Assembly: GCA_009784725.1 (NCBI GenBank)
Contig: WQXS01000002.1
Span: forward strand, 1 to 64,000
Length of the DNA: 64,000 nucleotides
DNA from: Oscillospiraceae bacterium
Lineage (GTDB): Bacteria; Bacillota; Clostridia; Oscillospirales; Oscillospiraceae
Reading direction: 5' to 3'
Below, in pieces: positions 55,504 through 64,000 of this stretch (its first letter is position 1; every line of letters starts with the position of its first letter). The notes beneath the pieces were generated by a model. It was not told where the DNA came from and did no database searches. It worked only from the letters and a program-made list of their open reading frames with translations. Both the position numbers and the translations under genes were made by a program.

Positions 55504-56682
55504 TTACGATATCCTTCCAAAAAACTTAATATACTTATCTATTATAGCATCCCAATTATAGTTATTTATCACAAACTGTCTTCCTTGAGTACCCATTGTG
55601 TCTGCAGATATTTTATTTATTGCTAAATAATCAATGCACCCTTCGAATTCTCCATAATTTGCAAAGAACAAGCCACCGTGTGATTCAAGTATAAAACTTT
55701 TTGTTACAGGGCAACCTGCATGTACCAGGACGGGTCTGCTGCAGAGCCAGCTTTCCATTAGAACAATTGAAAAGCTTTCGTTAAGAGAAGGTTGACACAG
55801 TACTAGTGCGGCAGTAAACGCATCATATTTATCTTGCTTTGGTACAAACCCCAAGTCTATTATATCACCCTTTACCTGCTCCGGGATATTTATATTGCCG
55901 TCACCTATCAGTACAAGTTTTAATTTACCGGGATTTCTTTTCTTATATTCCGTGAAATAATCTACAAGCGTATGTAAATTTTTCCCTTCACTTTTGCGGC
56001 CAGCATATAAAATAAAATCGTCATTTATACTGTACTTATCCTTGAACCTCTCTGATGAGCCTGATATATCTGTGTCTGTTCCGATGCCTATAACTTCGGT
56101 ATCAACGTTTTTTAGGTCAAATAGCTTTTCTGCCAGTTCATACTCGGGTATTGTGTTAAATATCATCCCTTTAATCTTTGAATACACATCTCTGAATCCA
56201 CTCAAGTATGCATGACCTTCATCGTGCAGGCATGGGATCAATATTGATTTTTCGGGACAAATCCTGCATCCGTAATATGTTATCCCATACATATATGGGA
56301 TGAAAACGAACAAAGAGTAATCATCTTTGTTTTTTTCAATATATTCATATAGCTCCGGACTGTTTATTGATTCTCTTAGATATGTTTCTTCTTCATCAGA
56401 AATCGGTTTTCTGTAAAAGAGTTTGACATTAATTTCATTAAATGCCTGTGTATCCCTCTTGCGTACAGGAAATCTGCGCACTTGGACTCCTGCTGCTGTA
56501 TCGACTCCTTCGGGGTAATAATTTATATTCCAGTCACTTGCGAGTTGTTCAACACATGTTGTAAGAACTTCGGTCTCAACTCCATATGCTGTTATATAGC
56601 TTAATATACCGTGAAGTGCAGCTTCTGCTCCTCCCGGGATATTATCGGCAAACCAGGGGATAACAAAACCGATTTTTTTCAT
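55504..56682 (-). CDS. Family 4 glycosyltransferase
   Basis: A 392-residue GT-B enzyme. FVIPWFADNIPGGAEAALHGIL starts the acceptor domain; YYPEGVDTAAGVQVRRF, ILYAGRKSEGKNLHTLVDYF and PSLNESFSIVLMESWL (EX7E) follow. The same ordered motifs occur in 53882-55060, with the small coiled-coil gene between them. The frame could start at TTG 56694, but GGTGG lies six bases before ATG 56682. The gene follows manC by 30 bases, fitting use of a GDP-mannose-derived donor. Confidence 0.82.
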   Translation of the reverse strand: MKKIGFVIPWFADNIPGGAEAALHGILSYITAYGVETEVLTTCVEQLASDWNINYYPEGVDTAAGVQVRRFPVRKRDTQAFNEINVKLFYRKPISDEEETYLRESINSPELYEYIEKNKDDYSLFVFIPYMYGITYYGCRICPEKSILIPCLHDEGHAYLSGFRDVYSKIKGMIFNTIPEYELAEKLFDLKNVDTEVIGIGTDTDISGSSERFKDKYSINDDFILYAGRKSEGKNLHTLVDYFTEYKKRNPGKLKLVLIGDGNINIPEQVKGDIIDLGFVPKQDKYDAFTAALVLCQPSLNESFSIVLMESWLCSRPVLVHAGCPVTKSFILESHGGLFFANYGEFEGCIDYLAINKISADTMGTQGRQFVINNYNWDAIIDKYIKFFGRIS

Positions 56683-56712
56683 TTTGCCCACCAAATTAAT
56701 TGAATTTAACCT

Positions 56713-58086
56713 TTATCGTATGAAATCATCTTCATACCTGACAATATCATCTTCTCCCAGATACTGCCCGTTTTGTACTTCAATGACTTCCAGCATGATG
56801 TTTCCTGAGTTAACCAGGCGGTGTTTTTCACCGGCTCGAATATATATGCTTTCGCCACTTCTGACCAGATTTTCGTTATCATCAATCACTACAGTTGCTG
56901 TGCCGTTTACAACAATCCAGTGCTCGCTTCGGTGATAATGCATTTGATAGCTAAGCCGTTTCCCCGGCATTACTGTAAGGCGTTTCACTTTATAAAATTT
57001 ATCGTCTTCAAGAATCGTATAAGACCCCCAAGGTTTATAGACAGTCAGATGGTAATCGGCACGTTCATCTTTTCTTTTCTTCAGAACATCCACAACATCC
57101 TTAACCTTTGGTGCATCTTCACGTTTACATATTAAAAGTGCATCCTTTTGATCAACCACAACAATATCTGATACACCCACAACTGCTACAGCCTTATCGC
57201 CTTCGGAATAAATAAGGTTCTTTTCGCTGTCCAGCATTATTTCGTTATTAAAATAAACATTTCCGTTTTCGTCTCTTTTTGTGTGATATCTGTCATAAAA
57301 TGTGGTGAAATTACCAAGGTCATTCCACTCCATGTCCATTGGTGCACCAAAGACCTTATCCATTTTTTCAATCAAGCCGTAATCTACGGAGATTTTCGGG
57401 GTTTTATTGAATTTTTCTTCAACACTTGCCTCTTGAAACGCTTTATAAACCTCGGGGTTATTTTTTTTGACCGCATCGGTAAATTGTTTGGAGTGGAACA
57501 TAAACATTCCGCTGTTCCAAAGATATCCTTCCTCAACATACCTGCATGCGGTGTCATAATCGGGTTTTTCTTTAAATTCTGCAATAACAAAACCACCGTC
57601 TACAGCTTCACCGGGTTTAATATACCCGAAACCCGTTTCAGGACTTGTGGGTGTTATTCCAAAACAAACAAATCCTTTTTCTGCAAGCGGTACAGCTTTT
57701 AGAATAATATCAGCAAGAATCTGCGGATAGTCTATGACATGGTCGGATGCAAACACTGCGCAGATATCATCACCTTTTTCTCTGATAGCTTGAACGGCAA
57801 ATAATATTGCGGGAAGAGTGTTTTTTGCTTCGGGCTCGAGCATAATTTGCTCTAGTGGCAGGGTTTTTCCTATTTCTTCAACCTGCCCTTGTACTAAGTG
57901 TAAATAGTCCTTGCTAGTTACAAGGTATATATCTTCCATTTTTCCCATAAGCAAACAACGTTCGATGGTCATTTGAAAAATCGATTTATCCATTCCCGAA
58001 AGTTTTAAAAACTGCTTCGGATAATGAGTTCTGCTGAGCGGCCAAAGTCTGGTTCCCGACCCTCCTGCCATAATAATCATTTTCAT
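56713..58086 (-). CDS. manC: Mannose-1-phosphate guanylyltransferase / mannose-6-phosphate isomerase
   Basis: A 457-residue bifunctional enzyme. IIMAGGSGTRLWPLSR and PKQFLKL at the start, FASDHVIDYP (~112) and FKEKPD (~168) form the nucleotidyltransferase. The C-terminal cupin (~350-450) has PWGSYTILE, the metal-ligand HYHRSEHW and VQNGQYLGEDDIVR, typical of type II phosphomannose isomerase. Together they supply GDP-mannose. The ATG overlaps the TGA of the phosphomannomutase gene, so manB and manC are coupled. Confidence 0.93.
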   Translation of the reverse strand: MKMIIMAGGSGTRLWPLSRTHYPKQFLKLSGMDKSIFQMTIERCLLMGKMEDIYLVTSKDYLHLVQGQVEEIGKTLPLEQIMLEPEAKNTLPAILFAVQAIREKGDDICAVFASDHVIDYPQILADIILKAVPLAEKGFVCFGITPTSPETGFGYIKPGEAVDGGFVIAEFKEKPDYDTACRYVEEGYLWNSGMFMFHSKQFTDAVKKNNPEVYKAFQEASVEEKFNKTPKISVDYGLIEKMDKVFGAPMDMEWNDLGNFTTFYDRYHTKRDENGNVYFNNEIMLDSEKNLIYSEGDKAVAVVGVSDIVVVDQKDALLICKREDAPKVKDVVDVLKKRKDERADYHLTVYKPWGSYTILEDDKFYKVKRLTVMPGKRLSYQMHYHRSEHWIVVNGTATVVIDDNENLVRSGESIYIRAGEKHRLVNSGNIMLEVIEVQNGQYLGEDDIVRYEDDFIR

Positions 58087-59675
58087 ACCATCACCTCTGT
58101 CATTCCAAGCTTTTTCAGAATCTTTTCACTTAACGTTTCCAAGGCTTCTTTTGCACCTTCATATGTTTTATTACACACACCAACGTATACTTTCAACTTC
58201 GGTTCTGTCCCACTCGGGCGTATTGCAGCCCATCCTTTATAATCCGTTCCTGTATCTGAAGCTCCAAAGTATAATTTTATCACATCTGCAGGCGGAAGAC
58301 CATACAACCCGTTAATATAATCTTCAATCTTCATTGCTTCGCAATTAATTTTCCCGTTTCTTAAATCTGTCATTAATTCTTTCTGCTTACTTTGAGAAAC
58401 CGTAAAGCTATGCAGTGACTCCAGACAATAACCGTGTTTTTTACTAAGCTCATGCCATCGGTCAAAGAGTGTAATTCCTTTAGTATCATAATATGCAGCC
58501 ATTTTAACAATTAATGCTGATGCAATAACCGCATCCTTATCTCTTGCTCCGTCACCCGCAAGAAACCCGTAACTCTCCTCATACCCGAAGAAAAACTGTT
58601 TATCCACGGGAAGATTGGTTATATATTCTCCAATATATTTAAACCCCGTGAGAAGTCTAATAAATTCAAACCCGTAATCCTTAGCGATAAACTCCCCAAG
58701 CATCCCTGAAACAATTGTTGATATTACAACGGAAGACAAAGTGACGGTTCTTCTGTCTTGCTGTTCTCTCACTTGACCGGCAAGATAATTAATCAGCAAC
58801 GCACCAACTTGATTCCCGCTAAGCAGCTTAAACCCTTGCTCTTTCTTGACCATAACCCCAATCCTGTCACAATCAGGATCAGTAGCCAAGATAAGTTGAC
58901 AGGGGGACGGTTCTCCTGTCACTGTGTCAGGAGAACCGTCCCCCTGACAGATTTTAACCTCTTCCAGAATCCTGTCATACACAACAGGTTCCTCAGGATT
59001 TGGAGTATTCAAACCTCCGAAATCTCCATCCGGTTCTTGCTGAACACAAACAGGAGAAAATCCAAGCTTCTCAAGCACATAAGGAACAGCGTTTGCTCCC
59101 GCTCCATAAAGTGCAGAATAAACAAACGGATAATCAGATTTTTCCCGCTCAATTCCTATAAAATCGATTATTTGCCTAAAATACTCGTCAATTACCGGAT
59201 TTTCGAAAACTCTAATAAGATTACTCTGCTTTTTGGGTATATTTTCATCTTCACCCAAGGAGTTAATAAAATCAGCAATCTCTCCCGCAATTTTATCTGT
59301 GACCTGTACCCCATTTAAGTCATAAACTTTATAACCGTTATATTCTCGCGGATTATGGCTTGCAGTAATACAAACTCCCCAACCTAAACTCTTAATCCGT
59401 ATTGCATGACTTAAAACTGGAGTAGGCATCGGTTTTTCAAACCGATAAATATCAATTCCAAACGCAGAAAATGTTTCACAAACAGTTTCTGCAAACTCTG
59501 CAGACCTATGCCTCGTATCAAACGCAACTCCGACACTTTTAGGTGCATCAGAAGATAATATAACTTTAGCCAAACCATGAGTTACACGCTGTATAACATG
59601 ATGGTTAATAAATCCATCACCATCTCCCATTACAGCACGTAACCCACCTGTACCAAATACAATTTTACTATCCAT
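58083..59675 (-). CDS. manB: Phosphomannomutase/phosphoglucomutase with in-frame palindrome insertion
   Basis: A ~530-residue alpha-D-phosphohexomutase. FGTGGLRAVMG, the phosphoserine loop TASHNPREYNGYKVY (~102-116), the metal site ATDPDCDRIG and the sugar-binding GYEESYG are all present; the closing RPSGTEPKLKVY binds phosphate. It interconverts mannose (or glucose) 6- and 1-phosphate. Just before the metal site the protein carries ICQGDGSPDTVTGEPSPCQ, encoded by a 54-bp hairpin (58897-58950) not expected in the family. The frame stays open, so the gene is probably functional. ATG 59675 is preferred over TTG 59678. Confidence 0.9.
   Translation of the reverse strand: MDSKIVFGTGGLRAVMGDGDGFINHHVIQRVTHGLAKVILSSDAPKSVGVAFDTRHRSAEFAETVCETFSAFGIDIYRFEKPMPTPVLSHAIRIKSLGWGVCITASHNPREYNGYKVYDLNGVQVTDKIAGEIADFINSLGEDENIPKKQSNLIRVFENPVIDEYFRQIIDFIGIEREKSDYPFVYSALYGAGANAVPYVLEKLGFSPVCVQQEPDGDFGGLNTPNPEEPVVYDRILEEVKICQGDGSPDTVTGEPSPCQLILATDPDCDRIGVMVKKEQGFKLLSGNQVGALLINYLAGQVREQQDRRTVTLSSVVISTIVSGMLGEFIAKDYGFEFIRLLTGFKYIGEYITNLPVDKQFFFGYEESYGFLAGDGARDKDAVIASALIVKMAAYYDTKGITLFDRWHELSKKHGYCLESLHSFTVSQSKQKELMTDLRNGKINCEAMKIEDYINGLYGLPPADVIKLYFGASDTGTDYKGWAAIRPSGTEPKLKVYVGVCNKTYEGAKEALETLSEKILKKLGMTEVMV
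58897..58950. repeat. 54-bp palindromic element inside manB
   Basis: Arms of 19 identical bases (58900-58918 and 58928-58946, inverted) begin CAGGGGGACGG; further pairs extend inward, and partly outward with a mismatch, around a 9-base centre. The GC-rich sequence stands out in an AT-rich gene. It matches my memory of a short mobile palindrome common in clostridial genomes, usually between genes. Here its length is a multiple of three and both strands remain open in the gene's frame. Confidence 0.9.
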
Positions 59676-59712
59676 CAATCCTTATTTCCGGTAGATTAAT
59701 GTAACTCAATTT

Positions 59713-60738
59713 CTATATTACACTTATCTCGTTGGCAACTAATTTTAAATCATTTGCTATCATCCGTGAAACCATTTCATTAAATGAAACTTCACGTTTC
59801 CAATTTAATTTCTGTTCAGCTTTTAATGGGCTTCCCAGAAGTAAATCCACCTCGGCCGGGCGATAATATTTCGGATTGACCCGTACAACAGTTTTGTTAG
59901 TTTTCGTATCAATACCAACTTCATCAACTCCCGAACCCTGCCAGTCTAACTTCACATCTATGCTTGCAAATGCGGCATCGGCAAAGTCGCGAATTGTTCT
60001 TGTTTCTCCGGTTGCAATAACATAATCATCGGCTTCCGATTGCTGCAGCATAAGCCACATTGCATAAACATAATCTCCGGCATAACCCCAGTCACGCTTT
60101 GAATCCATGTTTCCAAGCTCAACACAGTCCTGTTTTCCAAGTTTTATACGAGCAACAGCATCGGTTATTTTGCGAGTAACAAATTCTTTGCCTCGTCGTT
60201 CGCTTTCATGGTTAAATAAAATTCCTGAACACGCATATATATTATAGCTTTCACGGTAGTTTTTTGTAATCCAATGACCATAAAGTTTTGCCACCCCATA
60301 TGGGCTCCTCGGATAAAAAGGTGTCGATTCCTTTTGAGGTACCTCCTGCACTAAACCGAACATTTCAGATGTTGACGCCTGATAAAACTTACAATCGGGA
60401 TTAATCTTTCTTATTGCTTCAAGTATATATAAAACACCCAATGCATCAATTTCTGTAGTCGCAATCGGTTGCTCCCAACTTGCGGCAACGAAACTTTGTG
60501 CAGCAAGGTTGTATACCTCATCAGCTTTTGATATATCCATGGCTCTTACCATCGATGCCATATCTGTTATATCTGCATAAATAAGGTTAATTTTATCTTT
60601 TATATGATCAACATTTCCGTAGTCAACAACACTTTTGCGTCGTACAACCCCATGCACCTCATATCCTTTTTCGAGCAGAAGCTCGGCGAGGAATGAACCG
60701 TCCTGACCGGTGACGCCTGTTATAAGAGCTTTTTTCAT
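59713..60738 (-). CDS. gmd: GDP-mannose 4,6-dehydratase
   Basis: A 341-residue SDR. ALITGVTGQDGSFLAELLLEKGYEVHG and VRRKSV are diagnostic, with NLAAQSFVAASWEQP, the catalytic block STSEMFG..(Q)EVPQKE, YGVAK and GILFNHESERRG in order. It converts GDP-mannose to GDP-4-keto-6-deoxymannose, precursor of GDP-D-rhamnose, GDP-fucose or GDP-perosamine. No second enzyme for any of these is visible in the window. GGAGG lies six bases before the ATG, and a promoter is at 60767-60795. Confidence 0.95.
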   Translation of the reverse strand: MKKALITGVTGQDGSFLAELLLEKGYEVHGVVRRKSVVDYGNVDHIKDKINLIYADITDMASMVRAMDISKADEVYNLAAQSFVAASWEQPIATTEIDALGVLYILEAIRKINPDCKFYQASTSEMFGLVQEVPQKESTPFYPRSPYGVAKLYGHWITKNYRESYNIYACSGILFNHESERRGKEFVTRKITDAVARIKLGKQDCVELGNMDSKRDWGYAGDYVYAMWLMLQQSEADDYVIATGETRTIRDFADAAFASIDVKLDWQGSGVDEVGIDTKTNKTVVRVNPKYYRPAEVDLLLGSPLKAEQKLNWKREVSFNEMVSRMIANDLKLVANEISVI

Positions 60739-60766
60739 CTTTAACCTCCATAAAATAACTTGCTTT

Positions 60767-60795
60767 AGTATATCACACGAAGCTATTCAATGCAA
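60767..60795 (-). promoter_or_regulatory. Probable sigma-A promoter of gmd
   Basis: On the minus strand TTGCAT (60795-60790) and TATACT (60772-60767) are separated by 17 bases, about 30 bases before the gmd ATG at 60738. It would begin a transcript running through manB, manC and the transferase genes. Confidence 0.6.
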
Positions 60796-60839
60796 AAATA
60801 CGGGTTAACGTTTAAACCTGTGCATTAAATGTAAAATGT

Positions 60840-60874
60840 GAGATTCTTCGGTCGCAAGCTCCCTCAGAATGACA
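60840..60874. repeat. Intergenic repeat-like element with ATTCT/AGAAT ends
   Basis: A short GC-richer segment in the AT-rich gap between gmd and the upstream GT4 gene. It starts AGATTCTTCGG and ends CAGAATGAC, so its ends are inverted copies of five bases. This pattern matches a repeat I have seen scattered between genes in many clostridial genomes. Only one copy was seen here, and its identity needs a genome-wide search. Confidence 0.4.
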
Positions 60875-60876
60875 AA

Positions 60877-62703
60877 CTATTCACCTTTTAAACGCTTAAA
60901 TAACCTTGAGTATCTGTGCTTTATATGCTTTTTAACAGCGAATTTTAGCATAGGCAACAATTTGTAGTTCCCAAACTGTTTATATAGAATTTCAAGTTCT
61001 TCGGAAGCTGTATCAGTAAAGTCGTTGGCTTTTCGCATCAAATCATCGTATTTGAACATTTTTTCGACTTCGATAATATTGAAAATATTCCATCTTTCAT
61101 TTAATGCCGTTGCGTCAAATGGGATATTTAAAACTTCACCAAGGAATATTTCAAGTTCGACAGCAGCTCTTTCCCATGAATCTTCATATTTTGCATTCAA
61201 TGAATCGTTGCCGCTATCCAATTCTCCGATAATTTCCGGGATTTGTTCAAACCTGTCATAAAACGAGAAATAAGCTTTAAACTCACTAAAATGCTGATAC
61301 AGCTCGTTATTTAAAGCGTTATTGTTAAGTATTACACGTTTATTGTGATTAAGGCTCATAACAACCGGAAATCCGAAGCCTTCATACAGGCTAGGGAATA
61401 TAACTGCATTGCACCTTGAATACAGAAAACGCAGGAAATCATCGTCAATAAGACCGTTCATGTACCCGAAAACATTTGGATATATAAATTCGCTCTCTCC
61501 ATATCCCAGAACAATAAAATTATTTTTAGTATTTGCAACAGCTTCAATAGTTTCTTTAAGAACCTTATGCTCAAACATGTTGCCGACAATTAAGTAATAA
61601 GAGTCAAAAGGCAAGTCATAATCAGTCTTTTCCGGTGCACCGAACTCTGTTGCGGGATAAATCATTTTGTACTTTTTATCCCGGATAAACTGCTCACCTA
61701 TATAACGAGCCATAAAATCATCTTGTGTAAAAGTGCTTATAAATACTATGCCGTCGCTGAGTTTAATCCCCAAATCGACTATTTTTTTCATATCGGTCTT
61801 AAAAGCATCATCAAAACGCCTTGTCATGATAATATCAAACATTGTTTGAACAATTCTAAGGCAATGTTTGTTTAGTAACACTTGATTTTCGTAGAACATT
61901 AACTGATTGGGAGCAAACCCTAAATGAAATACTCCGGTAACTGTTTCAGGATATAATATTCTTTCAAATCGCCGTGTTAAACCATGATATTCATCAGCTT
62001 CAGTATTTGCCAGCAGGAATATATTGTATTTCTCTTTATATAATTTATAAAATGCTTCATACACAGAAAGTTGATATTCCGAAGTGCCGCAGTGATAGGG
62101 GGGCATTGTACTGCAATCGAACAGTATTCTTTTTTTAGGATAATATTCTTCATCAAGCAGTTTATAAAACGTTAAAGCAGGATTAGCTCCGTATAAATCA
62201 AATTGCCGCTTCGTTTCTTCCCAATAATAGTGCTTTTTTATCAATAACTCTTTATCTGCTTCATTGGTTTCATCATTTCTCTTATCGTTATATGAAAATA
62301 AAGCATGATGTGATGTAACCATTGAATAACCGAATCGGTTAATTCGCAGCAAGTAGTCGGTCAGAGCGGCTTGAAGACAATTAAACGATGTATTAAAAAG
62401 ACCCAGCTTATCAATAACCGAGCGCTTAATTAAAACACAATGAGCGTTTGCATTAATTGTTATTGAATATTTGGGCAGATATTTTTTAGCAGTTCTTACT
62501 AAACTGTCCCTGTTTTCTACTTCTTGACCGCAAACAATTGCATGTTTTTCGGCAGCATACAAGCACGACAGCATTTCATCATAAAAACCATCGTGCACCT
62601 GAACACATTCCGGTAAAAATAAAATATCATCACCGGAATCCGCTGACATAACAAGCTCATTGCACTTTGCAACATCCAGTTCTTTAATAATCAGATAAGA
62701 CAT
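60877..62703 (-). CDS. Partial GT2-like segment fused to family 4 glycosyltransferase
   Basis: A 608-residue protein. Residues ~1-175 look like the C-terminal half of a family 2 transferase (DDILFLPECVQVHDGFYDEML, then VLIKRSVIDKLGLFN, with a D-rich region) but the nucleotide-binding start of that fold is missing. From ~195 a GT4 domain begins (FDCSTMPPYHCGTSEYQLSVYEAF), with YLIVGNMFEHKVL and PSLYEGFGFPVVM; the second glutamate of the EX7E motif is methionine. The ATG follows the RgpF-like gene's stop by three bases. The front half may have been lost, or split off, from a longer multi-domain protein. Confidence 0.75.
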   Translation of the reverse strand: MSYLIIKELDVAKCNELVMSADSGDDILFLPECVQVHDGFYDEMLSCLYAAEKHAIVCGQEVENRDSLVRTAKKYLPKYSITINANAHCVLIKRSVIDKLGLFNTSFNCLQAALTDYLLRINRFGYSMVTSHHALFSYNDKRNDETNEADKELLIKKHYYWEETKRQFDLYGANPALTFYKLLDEEYYPKKRILFDCSTMPPYHCGTSEYQLSVYEAFYKLYKEKYNIFLLANTEADEYHGLTRRFERILYPETVTGVFHLGFAPNQLMFYENQVLLNKHCLRIVQTMFDIIMTRRFDDAFKTDMKKIVDLGIKLSDGIVFISTFTQDDFMARYIGEQFIRDKKYKMIYPATEFGAPEKTDYDLPFDSYYLIVGNMFEHKVLKETIEAVANTKNNFIVLGYGESEFIYPNVFGYMNGLIDDDFLRFLYSRCNAVIFPSLYEGFGFPVVMSLNHNKRVILNNNALNNELYQHFSEFKAYFSFYDRFEQIPEIIGELDSGNDSLNAKYEDSWERAAVELEIFLGEVLNIPFDATALNERWNIFNIIEVEKMFKYDDLMRKANDFTDTASEELEILYKQFGNYKLLPMLKFAVKKHIKHRYSRLFKRLKGE

Positions 62704-62706
62704 TAT

Positions 62707-64000
62707 TTACACCCGTAATATAAACTTTTTGATTTTCTTCGGAATGCGGTAGAAAAACCTTAAAAACACGTATAATCTTTGGTGCTTGCGCAGTCTGTTG
62801 AAGAGTATTTGCCTTGTTGCACCCCATATTTTTGTTTGTTTTTTTGCAAGCAGATAGCTCAGTGTTGTCACCTCTGTTGTGGCAAATGTGTTTGTCATGA
62901 TCCACGCAGAGTAATAACCTTCACTTTGAGCTGCAAAACCGTATATCCGCTCGAATGCGTGACTTATTGTGCCGTCTTCTCCAAGCGGCTCCGGCGGAAA
63001 GTCTTCATATGTGAAACCATGGTCCTTAACCTTTTTAAGTGCTTTTGGTCTGAACCAAAACATACCGCCGGCAGGAAATACCGGGTCAATACTATCGTCG
63101 ATAAACACGTTAATGCCAAGTCTTTCGGCAAGCTCCAGCGCAACATGATAATTACTTGTCCATAAAGTAGATATAAGCCCTTTATACGGCCCGTGAGCAA
63201 TAGGCGGAGGGAAGAGCATTCCAAGCCTCGGATTTTGCTCAAACAGCGACAAAACGTTTTGCACGTATTCGCGGCTTGCAAGCGTATTAATAAAACACCT
63301 CTCAGCAAACCCGCGCCCGATTGTAAGCGGGCTTATCTGAGGTGATTTTTTATTATGTATGTAACAAACGTAATCATACTTGTCCATATACGGGTTCAGC
63401 GCAACCCAAAGAGCTCCGACATCTCTGCCTCGGCTGTTTTCCGGCATTATTATAACCGTCGGCTCTTTTAAGTTTAATAAACCGAATCGGTCAATAATAT
63501 GCCTTTTCATATCCTCCGAGGTTGTTGTAATGTAAACATCGGCAAAATCAACGGCTGATTTAATATAATCAACGCAAAACTCTATTAAATCCTCATATGT
63601 TATATGTGCAAACACAGCCGCTTTTACGTTATTTACATCAGAAGCATCATCTAACACATACTTTTCCGGGAGTAAATACGTAAGATTCAAGCAATCGTTT
63701 AAGAATCTAAGCGGTGCAGTGCGGAGAACATGCTCCCAAATCAAATCAATGTCATAATCAGTATTATCACGTATATAATCAAAGGCTTGCCTTGTTTTAT
63801 TTCCGACAGTAAACGCAAGAAAATTCTCATACTCAATGGAAAAGTTTTTCCGCTTGATTACAGGGCACTTATAATCCTTTACCATTTCATAGCTCATCAG
63901 GCTTAAAAACGAAACACCCGTAAAATTACTATAGTCTTTTTCCGGATCAATATACACATCCCAGGCCATTCCAAGCTCGGCAAAATGACTCGTAAACCTT
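62707..64000 (-). CDS. RgpF-like rhamnan synthesis protein, 5' end outside the window
   Basis: About 430 residues are visible, and the frame stays open to the window edge (HFAELG precedes the first internal methionine, as expected in the middle of this family), so the true start lies beyond 64000. VFAHITYEDLIEFCVDYI, MPENSRGRDVGALWVAL, VCYIHNKKSP and FPAGGMFWFRPKAL match the rhamnan synthesis F family (PF05045). These proteins act in assembly of rhamnose-rich glycans, probably as glycosyltransferases. It is followed by the GT2/GT4 fusion gene with a 3-base gap. Confidence 0.8.
   Translation of the reverse strand, partial: RFTSHFAELGMAWDVYIDPEKDYSNFTGVSFLSLMSYEMVKDYKCPVIKRKNFSIEYENFLAFTVGNKTRQAFDYIRDNTDYDIDLIWEHVLRTAPLRFLNDCLNLTYLLPEKYVLDDASDVNNVKAAVFAHITYEDLIEFCVDYIKSAVDFADVYITTTSEDMKRHIIDRFGLLNLKEPTVIIMPENSRGRDVGALWVALNPYMDKYDYVCYIHNKKSPQISPLTIGRGFAERCFINTLASREYVQNVLSLFEQNPRLGMLFPPPIAHGPYKGLISTLWTSNYHVALELAERLGINVFIDDSIDPVFPAGGMFWFRPKALKKVKDHGFTYEDFPPEPLGEDGTISHAFERIYGFAAQSEGYYSAWIMTNTFATTEVTTLSYLLAKKQTKIWGATRQILFNRLRKHQRLYVFLRFFYRIPKKIKKFILRV

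Noticed and set aside
58758..59318. 186-codon plus-strand open frame in the manB region
   Set aside because: Antisense to the phosphomannomutase; no start signal or domain.
1..64000. CRISPR array, tRNA, rRNA or insertion sequence
   Set aside because: No regularly spaced repeats, cloverleaf-like sequence, rRNA motif or transposase domain was seen on either strand.

Overview
The window is one very large surface-glycan biosynthesis locus from a low-GC Gram-positive bacterium, most likely a member of the Clostridia. This is inferred from the AT-rich sequence, strong AAGGAG-type ribosome binding sites with many TTG and GTG starts, sigma-A-type promoters, secreted wall hydrolases with DUF4214 repeats, and the absence of any Kdo, lipid A or Wzy/WaaL-type LPS gene. 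No RNA gene, insertion sequence or CRISPR array was found.

Layout: positions 1-335 hold no gene I can support. 336-7200 (minus) carries three long modular proteins that combine radical SAM/SPASM, family 2 glycosyltransferase, DUF115 and FkbM methyltransferase domains with a recurring ~110-residue SYHW/WDN module. 7432-13985 (plus) is the only plus-strand operon: a polytopic membrane protein, a DPM1-like transferase, and three enzymes for UDP-GlcNAc(3NAc)A (acetyltransferase, 6-dehydrogenase, 3-dehydrogenase). 14097-22888 (minus) holds two methyltransferases, a flippase-like membrane protein, an FkbM pseudogene remnant, a family 4 transferase, the WbpG-type amidotransferase, the WbpE-type aminotransferase that completes the UDP-GlcNAc(3NAc)A route, and two more SYHW-module proteins. 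22985-26083 (minus) encodes two secreted wall hydrolases of one design (signal peptide, Cys motif, DUF4214, catalytic domain), each behind a near-consensus promoter; one promoter is overlapped by a tandem palindromic operator. 26236-46732 (minus) holds a Wzx-type flippase, a CDP-glucose-derived deoxysugar set (RfbF, RfbG, RfbH, a 2,3-dehydratase, two SDRs and a thiamine-diphosphate enzyme that may add a two-carbon branch) and a pseudaminic acid set (PseB, PseC, PseI, a probable PseH, PseG). 46769-64000 (minus) holds a polytopic membrane protein, six GT4-type transferases (one fused to part of a GT2), a coiled-coil methyltransferase and a short relative of its N-terminus, ManC, ManB, Gmd, and a RgpF-like protein cut by the window edge.

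Taken together, the enzymes could supply GDP-4-keto-6-deoxymannose, UDP-GlcNAc(3NAc)A, pseudaminic acid and CDP-linked dideoxy or branched sugars. The transferases would assemble them on a carrier or protein and the flippase would export the product. Steps not found in the window are CMP-pseudaminate synthetase (PseF), the RfbH partner reductase (E3), the HisH/HisF partners of WbpG, and a reductase after Gmd.

The most unusual observations are: (1) a 54-bp near-perfect palindrome inserted in frame into the phosphomannomutase gene next to its metal-binding motif; (2) the SYHW module in six copies across five proteins of different chemistry; (3) a YerE/YerF-like pair beside CDP-dideoxysugar genes; (4) the tandem operator over a consensus promoter of a secreted hydrolase; (5) a decayed FkbM gene end between intact genes; (6) a free-standing version of the membrane/coiled-coil segment of the nearby methyltransferase.
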